Source: Streptomyces sp. CBMA156
GTDB taxonomy: Bacteria > Actinomycetota > Actinomycetes > Streptomycetales > Streptomycetaceae
DNA length: 41,759 nt
Assembly: GCF_014596515.1 (NCBI RefSeq)
Contig: NZ_MSJQ01000412.1
Span: 1 to 41,759 of the forward strand
Direction: 5' to 3'
Positions 22,592 through 31,056 of this stretch are shown in pieces. Position 1 is the first letter of the stretch. Each line of letters starts with the position of its first letter. Position numbers and translations under genes: made by a program. The notes beneath the pieces were generated by a model. The model saw only the letters and a list, made by a program, of their open reading frames with translations. It searched no databases and was not told where the DNA came from.

Positions 22592-22915
22592 ATGCGGACC
22601 CCGAGCCACCCGGCCACCGACTCCATCCAGCTCACCGGCGTCTTCCACGCCCTCAGCGACCCGGCCCGCCTCTCCATCGTGGCCGGCCTGTCCGAGGTCG
22701 AGGAGCGGTGTTGCAGCGACCTGGACGTCCCCCTCTCCAAGTCGACCCTCTCGCACCACCTCAAGGTGCTGCGCGAGGCCGGCGTCACCACCACCCGGGT
22801 CGAGGGCACCCGGCGGCTGATGTCGCTGCGCCGGGACGACCTCGACCTGCGCTTCCCCGGCCTGCTGGACGCCGTGCTGCACGCCGCGGCCCATGAGCCC
22901 GACGACGCCCACTGA
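22592..22915 (+). CDS. ArsR-family transcriptional regulator
   Basis: 107 aa from ATG 22592 with AAGGAG at 22581-22586. Winged helix: GVFHALSDPARLSIVAGL, then EERCCSDLDVPLSKSTLSHHLKVLREAGV with the recognition helix, and the wing TTTRVEGTRRLMSLRRDDL. A Cys40-Cys41 pair lies at the start of helix 3, near where metal-sensing ArsR proteins have CxC, so thiol or metal sensing is possible. Many actinobacterial ArsR proteins act as non-metal repressors of divergent oxidoreductases. It is divergent from the LLM gene and probably represses it and itself. Confidence 0.85.
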   Translation: MRTPSHPATDSIQLTGVFHALSDPARLSIVAGLSEVEERCCSDLDVPLSKSTLSHHLKVLREAGVTTTRVEGTRRLMSLRRDDLDLRFPGLLDAVLHAAAHEPDDAH

Positions 22916-23068
22916 TTCTTCCCGACACTCCCGGGGCCGCTCTTCGGCCGTACGACCGGTCTGTGCCCCGGCCTTTGGACCTGAATCGGCCCCGCCCGGC
23001 CCCACCGCGCGCGCCGATGGCCCAGGCTGAGGCGTCCCCGCCGCCCACAGCCCGTACCGGAGGCCGCC

Positions 23069-23470
23069 GTGCCCGTCGAAACCCGTGCCCACGAGACCGC
23101 CGCCCGCGCCGCCCTCGACGGCTTCCTCGACGCCCTCAACAGCCGCGACCTCGCGGCCTGGGCCGAGACCCTGCACTACCCCCACGTCCGGGTGCACGAG
23201 GGCGAGGTGACGGTCTGGGAGGACCGGGACGGCTACGTCGAACGCTCCGCCCCCGAACTGGAGCAGCTGGTCGGCTCCGGCTGGGCCCGCAGCGGCTGGG
23301 AGAGCGTCGAGCTGAGCCAGTCCTCCCCCGACCAGGTGCACGCCCTGGTCCGCTTCGCCCGGTACGACGCGGCCGGGGAGCACACCGGCTCCTTCGACTC
23401 GGTGTACGTGCTCACCCGGCGCTCCGGCCGCTGGGGCGTGCTCGCCAGGATCGGCTTCCGGACGGTCTGA
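23069..23470 (+). CDS. NTF2-like/SnoaL-type small protein
   Basis: 133 aa. RAALDGFLDALNSRDLAAWAETLHYPHVRV is given as RAALDGFLDALNSRD and LAAWAETLHYPHVRV; this helix pair is the usual beginning of the NTF2 fold, and a beta-rich second half follows (ALVRFARYDAAGEHTG, VYVLTRRSGRWGVLARIGF). SnoaL-like proteins include small hydrolases, cyclases and binding proteins; catalytic residues cannot be assigned. It lies alone between the ArsR gene and the core rodA block, with a 153-base gap upstream in which I see no clear promoter. Confidence 0.7.
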   Translation: MPVETRAHETAARAALDGFLDALNSRDLAAWAETLHYPHVRVHEGEVTVWEDRDGYVERSAPELEQLVGSGWARSGWESVELSQSSPDQVHALVRFARYDAAGEHTGSFDSVYVLTRRSGRWGVLARIGFRTV

Positions 23471-23507
23471 CCCGCCCGCCACGGCCGCCGGGGGCACCCC
23501 GGACACG

Positions 23508-23549
23508 GCGGCGGGGCCGGCCCGGGAAGTCCCGGACCGGCCCCGCCGC
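23508..23549. terminator. Bidirectional terminator between SnoaL-like gene and rodA
   Basis: Arms 23508-23526 and 23531-23549 pair over 19 positions with a single mismatch and a 4-base loop. It separates the accessory region from the conserved cell-wall operon. Confidence 0.75.
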
Positions 23550-23558
23550 ACCGCACGC

Positions 23559-24758
23559 TCAGGCCGCTATCGGCCGCTGGCTCCGCACCGCCTGGAGCAG
23601 CCCGATCGCCAGCCAGTTCGCGAACATCGAGGAGCCGCCGTACGAGACGAACGGCAGCGGGATGCCCGCGACCGGCATGATGCCCAGGCACATCCCTATG
23701 TTCTCGAAGGCCTGGAAGGACAGCCAGGCGATGATCCCGGCCGACACGATCGTCCCGTACAGGTCGGTCGCCTGCCGGGCGATCCGGCAGGCCCGCCACA
23801 GGATCACGCCGACCAGCGCGATGATCGCCAGCGCCCCGATGAAGCCGAGCTCCTCGCCCGCCACGGTGAACACGAAGTCGGTCTGCTGTTCCGGCACGAA
23901 CTGCCCGACGGTCTGGGTGCCGTGGAACAGCCCCTTGCCGGTCAGCCCGCCCGAACCGATCGCGATCCGGGCCTGCGCGGTGTTGTAGCCGACGCCGTTC
24001 GGGTCCAGCTGCGGGTTGGCGAAGGCCGCGAAGCGGTCGATCTGGTACTGGCTCAGCAGCCCGAACTTCCAGATCGCCACGCACCCGGCGGTGCCCGCGA
24101 CCAGCAGGCCGAGCACCCAGCGGTTCGCCGCGCCCGAGCCGAGCAGGATGCCCAGCACGATCGCGGCCATCACCATCACCGAGCCGGCGTCCGGCATCAG
24201 CATCACTATGGCCATCGGCAGCCCGGCCCAGAGCAGGCCCCGGAACACCGCCCGGTGCGAGGGGAACTCCCGCTCCCCCGCGTCCACCTGGTCCGACAGC
24301 ACGACCGCCATCGCCAGCACGATCGCGAGCTTCGCGAACTCGGCCGGCTGGATCGAGAAGCCGCCGCCGAGCTGGATCCACGAGTGCGCGCCGTTGATCG
24401 TCGAGCCCAGCGGGCTGAGCGTCGCCATCAGCAGCACGATCACGCCGACGTACAGGAACGGCACGATGGTGCGGAAGCGCCGGCTCCCTATCGCTATCAC
24501 CACGGCGCACAGCACCAGCCCGACCACGAAGTTGGTCAGGTGCCGGTACAGGAAGTACTGCGGGTCCCCGTGGGTCAGCGAGTCGCGCCCGCGGGTGGCC
24601 GACCAGACCAGCAGCGAGCTGCCGGTCGAGAGGGCCAGCGCGGCCAGCAGCAGTATCCAGTCCAGCCGCCACAGCGGGGAGTCCTTGGCCAGGGCCTTGG
24701 AGACCCCGTTGCGCTGCGGGGCCAGCCGCAGCTGCCGGTACGAGCCGTAGGAGGTCAT
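23559..24758 (-). CDS. rodA: Rod-shape determining SEDS glycosyltransferase RodA
   Basis: 399 aa with ten or so membrane segments. Family signatures: IQPAEFAKLAIVLAMA, MLMPDAGSVMVM, the catalytic-loop region QTDFVFTVAGEELGFIGAL, and the C-terminal PLPFVSYGGSSMFANW. SEDS proteins polymerise lipid II into glycan strands together with a class B PBP. Its ATG overlaps the mrdA stop (ATGA), so the pair is coupled. In Streptomyces this gene (also called sfr) works in the spore-wall synthesising complex with MreB (family knowledge). It is the last gene of the block. Confidence 0.95.
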   Translation of the reverse strand: MTSYGSYRQLRLAPQRNGVSKALAKDSPLWRLDWILLLAALALSTGSSLLVWSATRGRDSLTHGDPQYFLYRHLTNFVVGLVLCAVVIAIGSRRFRTIVPFLYVGVIVLLMATLSPLGSTINGAHSWIQLGGGFSIQPAEFAKLAIVLAMAVVLSDQVDAGEREFPSHRAVFRGLLWAGLPMAIVMLMPDAGSVMVMAAIVLGILLGSGAANRWVLGLLVAGTAGCVAIWKFGLLSQYQIDRFAAFANPQLDPNGVGYNTAQARIAIGSGGLTGKGLFHGTQTVGQFVPEQQTDFVFTVAGEELGFIGALAIIALVGVILWRACRIARQATDLYGTIVSAGIIAWLSFQAFENIGMCLGIMPVAGIPLPFVSYGGSSMFANWLAIGLLQAVRSQRPIAA

Positions 24759-27058
24759 GCCCGTCCCCTTCCCGGTCCGCGCGTCGGTTCGAGCGCGGCG
24801 TCGGCCGCGGTGTGCGACGCCGGCTGGTCGGCCGGCGGCATCCGGTCGAGGAAGGCCGCCGCCGCGGGGGCCGCCTGGGCCGGGGCCATGGTGAGCGGCA
24901 CCGGGGCCGGCGCGACGGCCGCGCCCTGGGTGCCCGCCGCCTGGCCGGCGCCGTACGAGACCGGCTTGATGATCGCGGTGCCGTCCGGGTTGAACTTCGG
25001 CAGCTCGGTCTGCGGGGCGGGCAGCAGCGCCTTGCCGTTGTCGATGGTGCCCTTGTCGTCCACGCCGTACAGCGCCTGGTAGATCCGGCGGATGGCGTCA
25101 CCGGAACCGCCGGAGCCGGTGCCGCCCTGGCTGATCGTCATGACGACCGCGTAGTCCTTGCTGTACGTGGTCAGCCAGGAGGTGGTCTGCTTGCCCTCGA
25201 CCTCGGCGGTGCCGGTCTTGGCGTGCAGCGCGATCTTGTCCTGCGGCCAGCCGTTGAACTTCCAGGCCGCGGTACCGGTCTTGACGACGCCCTCGGTGGC
25301 CTGGTTGATGTAGCTGAGCAGCTTCTCGTCGCCGGGGAACTTGGCGTCCTCGTGCGGGGCGATCTCGTGGACGAGGTCCCCGCCCGGGCTTATCACGGCC
25401 TTGGCGACGGTCGGCCGGTAGAAGGTGCCGCCGTTGGCCAGCGCCGAGTAGATCCGGGCCATCTGGACCGGGGTGACGAGCGTGTCTCCCTGACCGATCG
25501 CGAAGTTGACGGCGTCACCGGCGCGCATCTGGTAGCCGTCGACGCAGTTCTCCTTGGCGATCTGGTCGGAGAAGCTGGTGCCGCCCTTCTGCGCCTGCGC
25601 GCACCAGGCGTCCTTGTTGTTGTCGTAGAAGCTCTGCTTCCACTGCCGGTCCGGCACCCGTCCCGGCACCTCGGACGGCAGGTCGATGCCGGTCTTCGCG
25701 CCGAGGCCGAACTGGTGGGCGGTCTTGGTGAACCAGTCGCCCGGGTCCTTCTTCGGCTTGATGCCGCCGTCCTTCAGCCACTGGTCGTACGCGAGGCCGT
25801 AGAAGACGGTGTCGCAGGAGACCTCCAGCGCCTTCTCCAGGGAGATCTGGCCGAAGTTCTCGCTCTCGAAGTTCTTGAACTCGCGGCCGCCGATGGTCAT
25901 GCTCTTCGGGCAGTCGTAGTGGCCGTCCAGCGAGTAGCCGGCCTGCACGGCGGCGGTGGTGGAGATGACCTTGAAGGTCGAGCCGGGGGCGGACTGACCC
26001 TGTATGGCCCGGTTCAGCAGCGGGAAGTTGGACTCCTTGCTGGTCAGCGACTGGTAGTCCTTGCCGCTGATGCCGCCCACCCAGAGGTTCGGGTCGTAGG
26101 TCGGGGCGCTCGCCATCGCGACGATCCGCCCGGTGTGCACGTCCATCACCACGGCGGCGCCGGAGTCGGCCTCGTAGTTGCGGCTGGTGACCTTGTCGTA
26201 CGTCTTCCTGGCGTCGGCCATGGCCTGCGCCAGGTTGTCCTCGACCACCTTCTGCACCCGGGCGTCGATGCTGGTGACCAGGTTGGCGCCGGTCTGCGGG
26301 GCGACGGTGCCAGCGGTGCCGATCACCCGGCCGAGGTTGTCCACCTCCAGCTTGGTGATGCCCGCGGTGCCGCGCAGGTCGCGGTCGTACACCGACTCCA
26401 GGCCGGCCCGGCCGATCTGGTCGGCCGGCAGGTAGCGGTCCAGGCCGGTCTTGTCGGCGGTCTTGCCGACCTCCTCGTCGGTGACCGGCGAGAGGTAGCC
26501 GAGCACCTGGGCCAGGTTGGCGCCCTCGGCGCCGGTGTAGCGGCGCACGGCGGTGGGCTGCGCGGTGACCCCGGGGAAGTCCTCGCGGCGCTCCATTATC
26601 TGCATCGCCTGCTGGGTGGTCGCCTCCTTGGTGACCGGGATCGGCTGGTACGGCGAACCGTTCCAGCAGGGCTGCGAGGTCTTGGCGTCGCAGAGCCGCA
26701 CCTTCTCCTGCACGTCCTTGGCCGGGATCCCCAGCACCTCGGCCAGCCGGGACAGCACCGCCTTGCCGCCGTCCTTCTGCTGGAGCAGCGAGGTGCGGCT
26801 GACCGACACCACCAGCCGGGTCTCGTTGCCGGCCAGCACCCGCCCTGAGGCGTCCAGGATCTCGCCGCGGACGGCCGGCTCGACCACCTCGCGGATGTGG
26901 TTGCCGGTCGCCTTGGCGGTGTACTCCTTGGCGTTGCGGATCTGCAGGTACCACAGCCGTCCGCCGAGGGTGGCGAGCAGCGACAGGACCAGGATCTGCA
27001 ACACCACCAGACGGATCGTCACCCGCCGGGTGCGGCCGGTCTCGGGGATGTTGCTCAC
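24755..27058 (-). CDS. mrdA: Penicillin-binding protein 2 (class B transpeptidase)
   Basis: 767 aa. One N-terminal membrane anchor (LVVLQILVLSLLATLGGRLW), a PBP dimerisation domain with RREDFPGVTAQP, and the transpeptidase domain: SxxK as STFK in APGSTFKVIST, SxN as SCD in EVSCDTVFYGL, and KTG in HAKTGTAEV. The second motif having Asp instead of Asn is shared by PBP2 proteins. A Pro/Ala/Gln-rich tail of about 70 residues follows. It cross-links peptidoglycan made by RodA. A 51-base gap separates it from mreD. Confidence 0.94.
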   Translation of the reverse strand: MSNIPETGRTRRVTIRLVVLQILVLSLLATLGGRLWYLQIRNAKEYTAKATGNHIREVVEPAVRGEILDASGRVLAGNETRLVVSVSRTSLLQQKDGGKAVLSRLAEVLGIPAKDVQEKVRLCDAKTSQPCWNGSPYQPIPVTKEATTQQAMQIMERREDFPGVTAQPTAVRRYTGAEGANLAQVLGYLSPVTDEEVGKTADKTGLDRYLPADQIGRAGLESVYDRDLRGTAGITKLEVDNLGRVIGTAGTVAPQTGANLVTSIDARVQKVVEDNLAQAMADARKTYDKVTSRNYEADSGAAVVMDVHTGRIVAMASAPTYDPNLWVGGISGKDYQSLTSKESNFPLLNRAIQGQSAPGSTFKVISTTAAVQAGYSLDGHYDCPKSMTIGGREFKNFESENFGQISLEKALEVSCDTVFYGLAYDQWLKDGGIKPKKDPGDWFTKTAHQFGLGAKTGIDLPSEVPGRVPDRQWKQSFYDNNKDAWCAQAQKGGTSFSDQIAKENCVDGYQMRAGDAVNFAIGQGDTLVTPVQMARIYSALANGGTFYRPTVAKAVISPGGDLVHEIAPHEDAKFPGDEKLLSYINQATEGVVKTGTAAWKFNGWPQDKIALHAKTGTAEVEGKQTTSWLTTYSKDYAVVMTISQGGTGSGGSGDAIRRIYQALYGVDDKGTIDNGKALLPAPQTELPKFNPDGTAIIKPVSYGAGQAAGTQGAAVAPAPVPLTMAPAQAAPAAAAFLDRMPPADQPASHTAADAALEPTRGPGRGRA

Positions 27059-27109
27059 GTCTCGTGCACTCCAGGATGCGGGGAGGTCGGGAGGTCTGGG
27101 CCTGACCGG

Positions 27110-27748
27110 TTACGGGCGGCGGGCGAAGCCGGGCACGCGCCGCTTCTTGTACGACGGACCCATCGAGCCCTCGCGGGTGGTGCGGTAGCGGGCGAGGGTG
27201 CCCAGGCCGGAGCCGCCCTCGTCGTCGTCGGCGGCGGCCACCGGGTCGCGCCCGAAGCGGCGGCCGAGGTACATCACCAGCGGCACCACGAAGGGTGCCA
27301 GCAGCAGGTCGTAGAGCAGGGCGCTGATCACCAGGCCGCCGAGGCCGACGTGCCGGGCCGCGGTGTCGCCGACCAGGGCGCCGACCATCGCGTACAGCAG
27401 GGTGGAGGCGATCGCCGCGACGCCGACCACCAGCAGCGAGCCGGCGACCGAGCGCTGGCGGCCGTGGTCCGGGCGCAGCAGCCCGGCGGCGTAGCCCATC
27501 AGGCAGAGCACCAGCGCATAGCGGCCGATGGCGTGGTCGGAGGGCGGCGCGAGGTCGGCCAGCAGGCCGCCCCCGAAGCCGACCAGGCAGCCGCCGGTGG
27601 GCCCGTAGACCATGGCCAGGCCGACCACGACGAGCAGCAGTATGTCCGGGGTGGCTCCCGGGAGCTGGAGCCGGCCGAAGACGCTGACCTGGAGGATCAG
27701 GCCGAACAGGACGAGGCCGGCGGAGACGGGGATGCGGGCGAGGCGCAT
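27110..27748 (-). CDS. mreD: Rod-shape determining protein MreD
   Basis: 212 aa with about five to six membrane segments, starting MRLARIPVSAGLVLFGLILQVSVF. PDILLLVVVGLAMVYGPTGGCLVGF is given as PDILLLVVVGLAMVYGP and TGGCLVGF; this is the typical MreD core. The basic C-terminal tail (YKKRRVPGFARRP) is cytoplasmic. It begins 3 bases after the mreC stop and belongs to the elongasome/spore-wall operon. Confidence 0.9.
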   Translation of the reverse strand: MRLARIPVSAGLVLFGLILQVSVFGRLQLPGATPDILLLVVVGLAMVYGPTGGCLVGFGGGLLADLAPPSDHAIGRYALVLCLMGYAAGLLRPDHGRQRSVAGSLLVVGVAAIASTLLYAMVGALVGDTAARHVGLGGLVISALLYDLLLAPFVVPLVMYLGRRFGRDPVAAADDDEGGSGLGTLARYRTTREGSMGPSYKKRRVPGFARRP

Positions 27749-27751
27749 GGC

Positions 27752-28699
27752 TCAGTTCCCCCCAGTGGGCTTGGCGGGCAGGGCGGCGGGCGCGGCGGCC
27801 GGGGTCTGGGCGGGCGCCTCGGCCGGCTGGCCGGCGGCGGGGGCCGGCGGCAGCACGGCGTCGCGCGGGTCGGTGCGCGGCGGCACGACCACCACGCCGA
27901 CCAGGTCCAGCCGGGTGAACTGGACGAAGGGCTCGACCAGGACGGTCTTGGTCAGCTGCCCGGCGTTGGCCTGGACCTCGGTCACCTTGCCGACGGGGAC
28001 GCCGGGGACGAACGGGCGGCCGCTCTGCGAGCCAAAGGTGACCAGCCGGTCGCCGGCCTTGACCTGGGCCTTGCCGTTGAGCAGCGAGACCTTCATCGGG
28101 CTGTCGCCGCCGCCGGAGGCGAAGCCGATCTCGCCGGTGCCCTCCAGTCGGGTGCCGGCCGAGAAGCCGGGGTCGGAGGCGAGCAGCACGGTGGCGGTGG
28201 TCGGGGCGACGGTGGTGATCCGGCCGACCAGGCCCTGGCCGTTGACGACGGTCATGTCGCGGGTGAGGCCGTCGTCGCTGCCGGCGTCGATGGTGATGGT
28301 CCAGGAGAAGCCCTGGGCCGGGCCGATCGCGATGACCTGGGCGGCCTTGACGGTGTAGCCGCCGGCGCCGGCGGTGCGCAGCAGGTCGTCCAGCTGTTTG
28401 GTGCGCCCGGTGGCCGTGTCGGAGGAGGCGAGCTTCTGCCGCAGTTCGGTGTTCTCTCGGGCGAGCTGGTCGGTGCGGCCGCTGTCGGTGGCGGCGTCCC
28501 GGAAGGCGCGGACGGTGTCGGCGACCGGGTCCACCACGGTGGCGGCGCCGCGCTCGACCGGTCCGAGGACGCTGGCGGCGGCGTGCCTGGCCGGGCCGAG
28601 CGGGGAGTCCTCACCGCCCTTGATGTCCACGGTGATCAGCGCGAAGGCGACGGCCACCAGCAGGATCAGCAGCAGCCGGCTCTCTCGTGTGTCCCTCAC
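27752..28699 (-). CDS. mreC: Rod-shape determining protein MreC
   Basis: 315 aa. A single N-terminal membrane segment (LLLILLVAVAFALITVDI), a coiled-coil around RTDQLARENTELRQKL, then the double beta-barrel domain with VIAIGPAQGFSWTITIDAG and VVNGQGLVGRI. The C-terminal 45 residues are Pro/Ala-rich. It bridges MreB and the PBP2/RodA pair. The start is GTG 28699. A 14-bp hairpin lies in the gap between mreB and this gene. Confidence 0.92.
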   Translation of the reverse strand: MRDTRESRLLLILLVAVAFALITVDIKGGEDSPLGPARHAAASVLGPVERGAATVVDPVADTVRAFRDAATDSGRTDQLARENTELRQKLASSDTATGRTKQLDDLLRTAGAGGYTVKAAQVIAIGPAQGFSWTITIDAGSDDGLTRDMTVVNGQGLVGRITTVAPTTATVLLASDPGFSAGTRLEGTGEIGFASGGGDSPMKVSLLNGKAQVKAGDRLVTFGSQSGRPFVPGVPVGKVTEVQANAGQLTKTVLVEPFVQFTRLDLVGVVVVPPRTDPRDAVLPPAPAAGQPAEAPAQTPAAAPAALPAKPTGGN

Positions 28700-28725
28700 G
28701 GTGCTGGTACTGCCCCTTCGTACCT

Positions 28726-28762
28726 GGCCGCCGCCCGGGGCCGTGGGGCCCGGGCGGCGGCC
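28726..28762 (-). terminator. Hairpin between mreB and mreC
   Basis: Perfect 14-bp stem (28726-28739 with 28749-28762) and 9-base loop inside the 114-base mreB-mreC gap. It could end most mreB transcripts and lower expression of mreCD-mrdA-rodA, giving more MreB than its partners. Confidence 0.55.
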
Positions 28763-28813
28763 CGTTCAGTCAGTGTCGGATGTGCCGCGTGGTGCCGGAG
28801 GTGCGGCGGCCTG

Positions 28814-29851
28814 TCAACGACGCGGCGAAGCGTCGAGTACCTGCTGGAGCGCCTCGAACTCCTCGACGCACTTGCCGGAGCCGAGTGCGACGGAGTCGAG
28901 CGGGTTCTCCGCGATGTGGATCGGCATGCCGGTCTCGCGGCGCAGCCGCTCGTCCAGGCCGCGCAGCAGGGCGCCGCCGCCGGTGAGCACGATGCCCCGG
29001 TCCATGACGTCGCCGGCCAGCTCGGGCGGGCACTGGTCGAGGGTGGTCTTGACCGCGTCGATGATCGAGTTGACCGGCTCGTCGATCGCCTCGCGGACCT
29101 CGGCGGCGGAGATGACCACGGTCTTGGGCAGGCCGCTGACCAGGTCGCGGCCGCGGATCTCGGCGTGCTCGTCCTTCTCGCCCTCCAGGCCGAAGGCGCT
29201 GCCGATGCTCATCTTGATCTGCTCGGCGCTGCGCTCGCCCAGGAGCAGCGAGTACTCCTTCTTGATGTGCTGGACGATCGCGTTGTCCAGCTCGTCGCCG
29301 GCCACCCGGATGGACTGGGCGGTGACGATGCCGCCGAGGGAGATCACGGCGACCTCGGTGGTGCCGCCGCCGATGTCGACGACCATGTTGCCGGTCGCCT
29401 CGTGGACGGGCAGGCCGGCCCCGATCGCGGCGGCCATCGGCTCCTCGATGATGTGCACCTGGCGGGCGCCTGCCTGCGAGGAGGCCTCGATGACGGCGCG
29501 GCGCTCGACTCCGGTGATGCCGGAGGGCACGCAGACCACGACGCGGGGGCGGGCCAGGTAGCGGCGGCGGTGGATCTTGAGGATGAAGTACCGCAGCATC
29601 CGCTCGGTGATCTCGAAGTCGGCGATCACGCCGTCCTTGAGCGGGCGGATGGCCACGATGTTGCCCGGTGTGCGGCCGATCATCTTCTTGGCCTCGGCGC
29701 CGACCGCGAGGATGCCGCCGGTGTTGGTGTTCACCGCGACGACGGACGGCTCGTTCAGGACGATGCCCTTACCCCTGACGTACACCAGCGTATTGGCTGT
29801 TCCGAGGTCGATCGCCAAGTCGCGGCCGATGAACGACAGGTTGCTCGCCAT
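28814..29851 (-). CDS. mreB: Actin-like rod-shape determining protein MreB
   Basis: 345 aa from ATG 29851 (MASNLSFIGRD); an in-frame ATG at 29911 would add 20 unusual residues. Nucleotide-binding motifs of the actin fold: DLGTANTLVYVRGKG (phosphate 1), VVDIGGGTTEVAVISLGG (phosphate 2), and GIVLTGGGALLRGLDERL (adenosine). It forms filaments under the membrane; in Streptomyces it is needed for spore-wall rather than hyphal growth (family knowledge). A sigma-E-like promoter lies about 190 bases upstream. Confidence 0.95.
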   Translation of the reverse strand: MASNLSFIGRDLAIDLGTANTLVYVRGKGIVLNEPSVVAVNTNTGGILAVGAEAKKMIGRTPGNIVAIRPLKDGVIADFEITERMLRYFILKIHRRRYLARPRVVVCVPSGITGVERRAVIEASSQAGARQVHIIEEPMAAAIGAGLPVHEATGNMVVDIGGGTTEVAVISLGGIVTAQSIRVAGDELDNAIVQHIKKEYSLLLGERSAEQIKMSIGSAFGLEGEKDEHAEIRGRDLVSGLPKTVVISAAEVREAIDEPVNSIIDAVKTTLDQCPPELAGDVMDRGIVLTGGGALLRGLDERLRRETGMPIHIAENPLDSVALGSGKCVEEFEALQQVLDASPRR

Positions 29852-30090
29852 GGGGTGTGGGTGCCTTCCCGGGCTCGGAGTTTCATGAGAGGTGGACGAA
29901 TGCGCGCCCACGCTTGGGCGGAGACCAGCTGAGCTGCCTTACCGGGCCCTTGAGTCGCGTCCATCGTAGTCACGCCGTGCGGTGGGGACGTCGACGTGGG
30001 GCATACCGTCCATTGTCCGGGGCGTGCTCGCATCTCCGAGGATTGGGACGCCGTGTCGGCGCCGCCAGTTCCCTATTTCACGATAAGAAT

Positions 30091-30122
30091 GCCCCGGCCG
30101 GGCCAATGGTCCCGACCGGGGC
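30091..30122 (-). terminator. Hairpin downstream of ndk
   Basis: GCCCCGG and CCGGGGC outer arms with a CCAATGG centre form a nearly perfect 32-base stem-loop (one mismatch). It lies 60 bases past the ndk stop. Confidence 0.55.
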
Positions 30123-30136
30123 GGTACGAACGTCCC

Positions 30137-30176
30137 CCGGGCGTGTCGCCCCGTTCCCGCCGGGCGTGTCGCCCGG
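30137..30176 (-). repeat. Duplicated small hairpin after ndk
   Basis: The unit CCGGGCG-TGT-CGCCC occurs twice, at 30137-30151 and 30160-30176. The copy nearer ndk is a perfect 7-bp hairpin; the other has a shorter stem. Together with the 30091 hairpin they make a three-step terminator between ndk and mreB. Confidence 0.5.
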
Positions 30177-30182
30177 TCGGGG

Positions 30183-30596
30183 TCAGGCGTGCGCCGGGAA
30201 GAAGATCTTGATCTCGCGCTCGGCGGACTCCGGGGAGTCGGAGGCGTGGATCAGGTTCTCGCGGGTGATCGTCGCGTAGTCGCCGCGGATGGTGCCGGCC
30301 CCGGCCTCCAGCGGGTTGGTGGCGCCGGCCAGCATCCGGATGCCCTTCACGACCTCCTCGCCCTCGACGATCAGCGCGATCGACGGGCCGGAGGTCATGA
30401 ACTCCAGCAGCGGCTCGTAGAACGGGCGGCCGACGTGCTCCGCGTAGTGCTGCTCCAGCGTCGCCCGGTCGAAGGTGCGCAGCTCGATGGCGGCGAACCG
30501 CCAGCCGGCCTTGCGCTCGAAGCGGCTGATGATCTCGCCGGCCAGGCCACGGCGGACGGCGTCGGGCTTGAGCAGGACGAGAGTGCGCTGGGACAC
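30183..30596 (-). CDS. ndk: Nucleoside diphosphate kinase
   Basis: 137 aa, normal length. N-terminal QRTLVLLKPDAVRRGL and the active-site region NLIHASDSPESAEREIKIFF with the phospho-accepting His in IHASD. It transfers the gamma phosphate between nucleoside triphosphates and diphosphates in the cytosol. Position between the folC/DUF4233-like genes and mreB is conserved in Streptomyces. Confidence 0.97.
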   Translation of the reverse strand: MSQRTLVLLKPDAVRRGLAGEIISRFERKAGWRFAAIELRTFDRATLEQHYAEHVGRPFYEPLLEFMTSGPSIALIVEGEEVVKGIRMLAGATNPLEAGAGTIRGDYATITRENLIHASDSPESAEREIKIFFPAHA

Positions 30597-30704
30597 GGTG
30601 CGTCTCCTGGGGATTCGGTTCGGCAGACAGTCGGGTCGACAGACGGTGCCGACCAGGCAGAGGTTACCTTGCGTAAACGGCGTGTCGTTGCGCCGGTCCC
30701 GGCC

Positions 30705-31055
30705 TCAGACCTGTACTGCGGCGGCCTCGGCGGCGGCCCTGGCGGCCTTGAAGTCGTCGACCTTGCGGCCGTAGTGCACGGAGCACCACCACAGGCCGGC
30801 GAAGACCACGCCGAGGCCGAACATGGTCGGCAGGACGAAGCCGGCGGCGATCAGGCCGATCTGCAGCGCCCAGCCGACCTGCACCGCGCCGGGGCGGTTG
30901 ATCATGCCGCAGAGCAGGATGCACAGGGCCATCGCGATGCCGCTGACCGTCCAGATCTCCCCGTTGGAGACGTCGGAGAGCCGCATCGCGACCAGCGCCG
31001 CGAACATGATCAGCAGCGCTTCGCCGATCAGCGTCGAGGAGCAGAGCGTCCTCAT
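30705..31055 (-). CDS. DUF4233-like small membrane protein
   Basis: 116 aa from ATG 31055, one base after the folC stop and with GGGAGGAAG inside the end of folC. Four hydrophobic segments (LIGEALLIMFAALVAMRL, IWTVSGIAMALCILLCGMI, VGWALQIGLIAAGFVLPTMF, LGVVFAGLWWCSVHYG), then a basic/Ala-rich tail. The family always sits next to folC in actinobacteria; its function is unknown. Confidence 0.85.
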   Translation of the reverse strand: MRTLCSSTLIGEALLIMFAALVAMRLSDVSNGEIWTVSGIAMALCILLCGMINRPGAVQVGWALQIGLIAAGFVLPTMFGLGVVFAGLWWCSVHYGRKVDDFKAARAAAEAAAVQV

Positions 31056-31056
31056 G

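Larger units (their letters stand above)
29852..30182 (-). promoter_or_regulatory. mreB upstream region with sigma-E-like promoter (30045-30072)
   Basis: This 331-base gap has no gene. On the minus strand GGAACT (30072-30067) is followed after 16 bases by CGTCCC (30050-30045), the GGAAC...CGTC arrangement used by cell-envelope-stress sigma-E promoters; mre genes are known sigma-E targets in Streptomyces. The right part holds ndk hairpins, listed separately. No other clear promoter is visible, though further ones are likely. Confidence 0.4.

Noticed and set aside
29852..29911. Longer MreB start at 29911
   Set aside because: It would add a His/Pro/Ser-rich extension not found in MreB; ATG 29851 leads directly into the conserved FIGRDLAIDLGTANT region.
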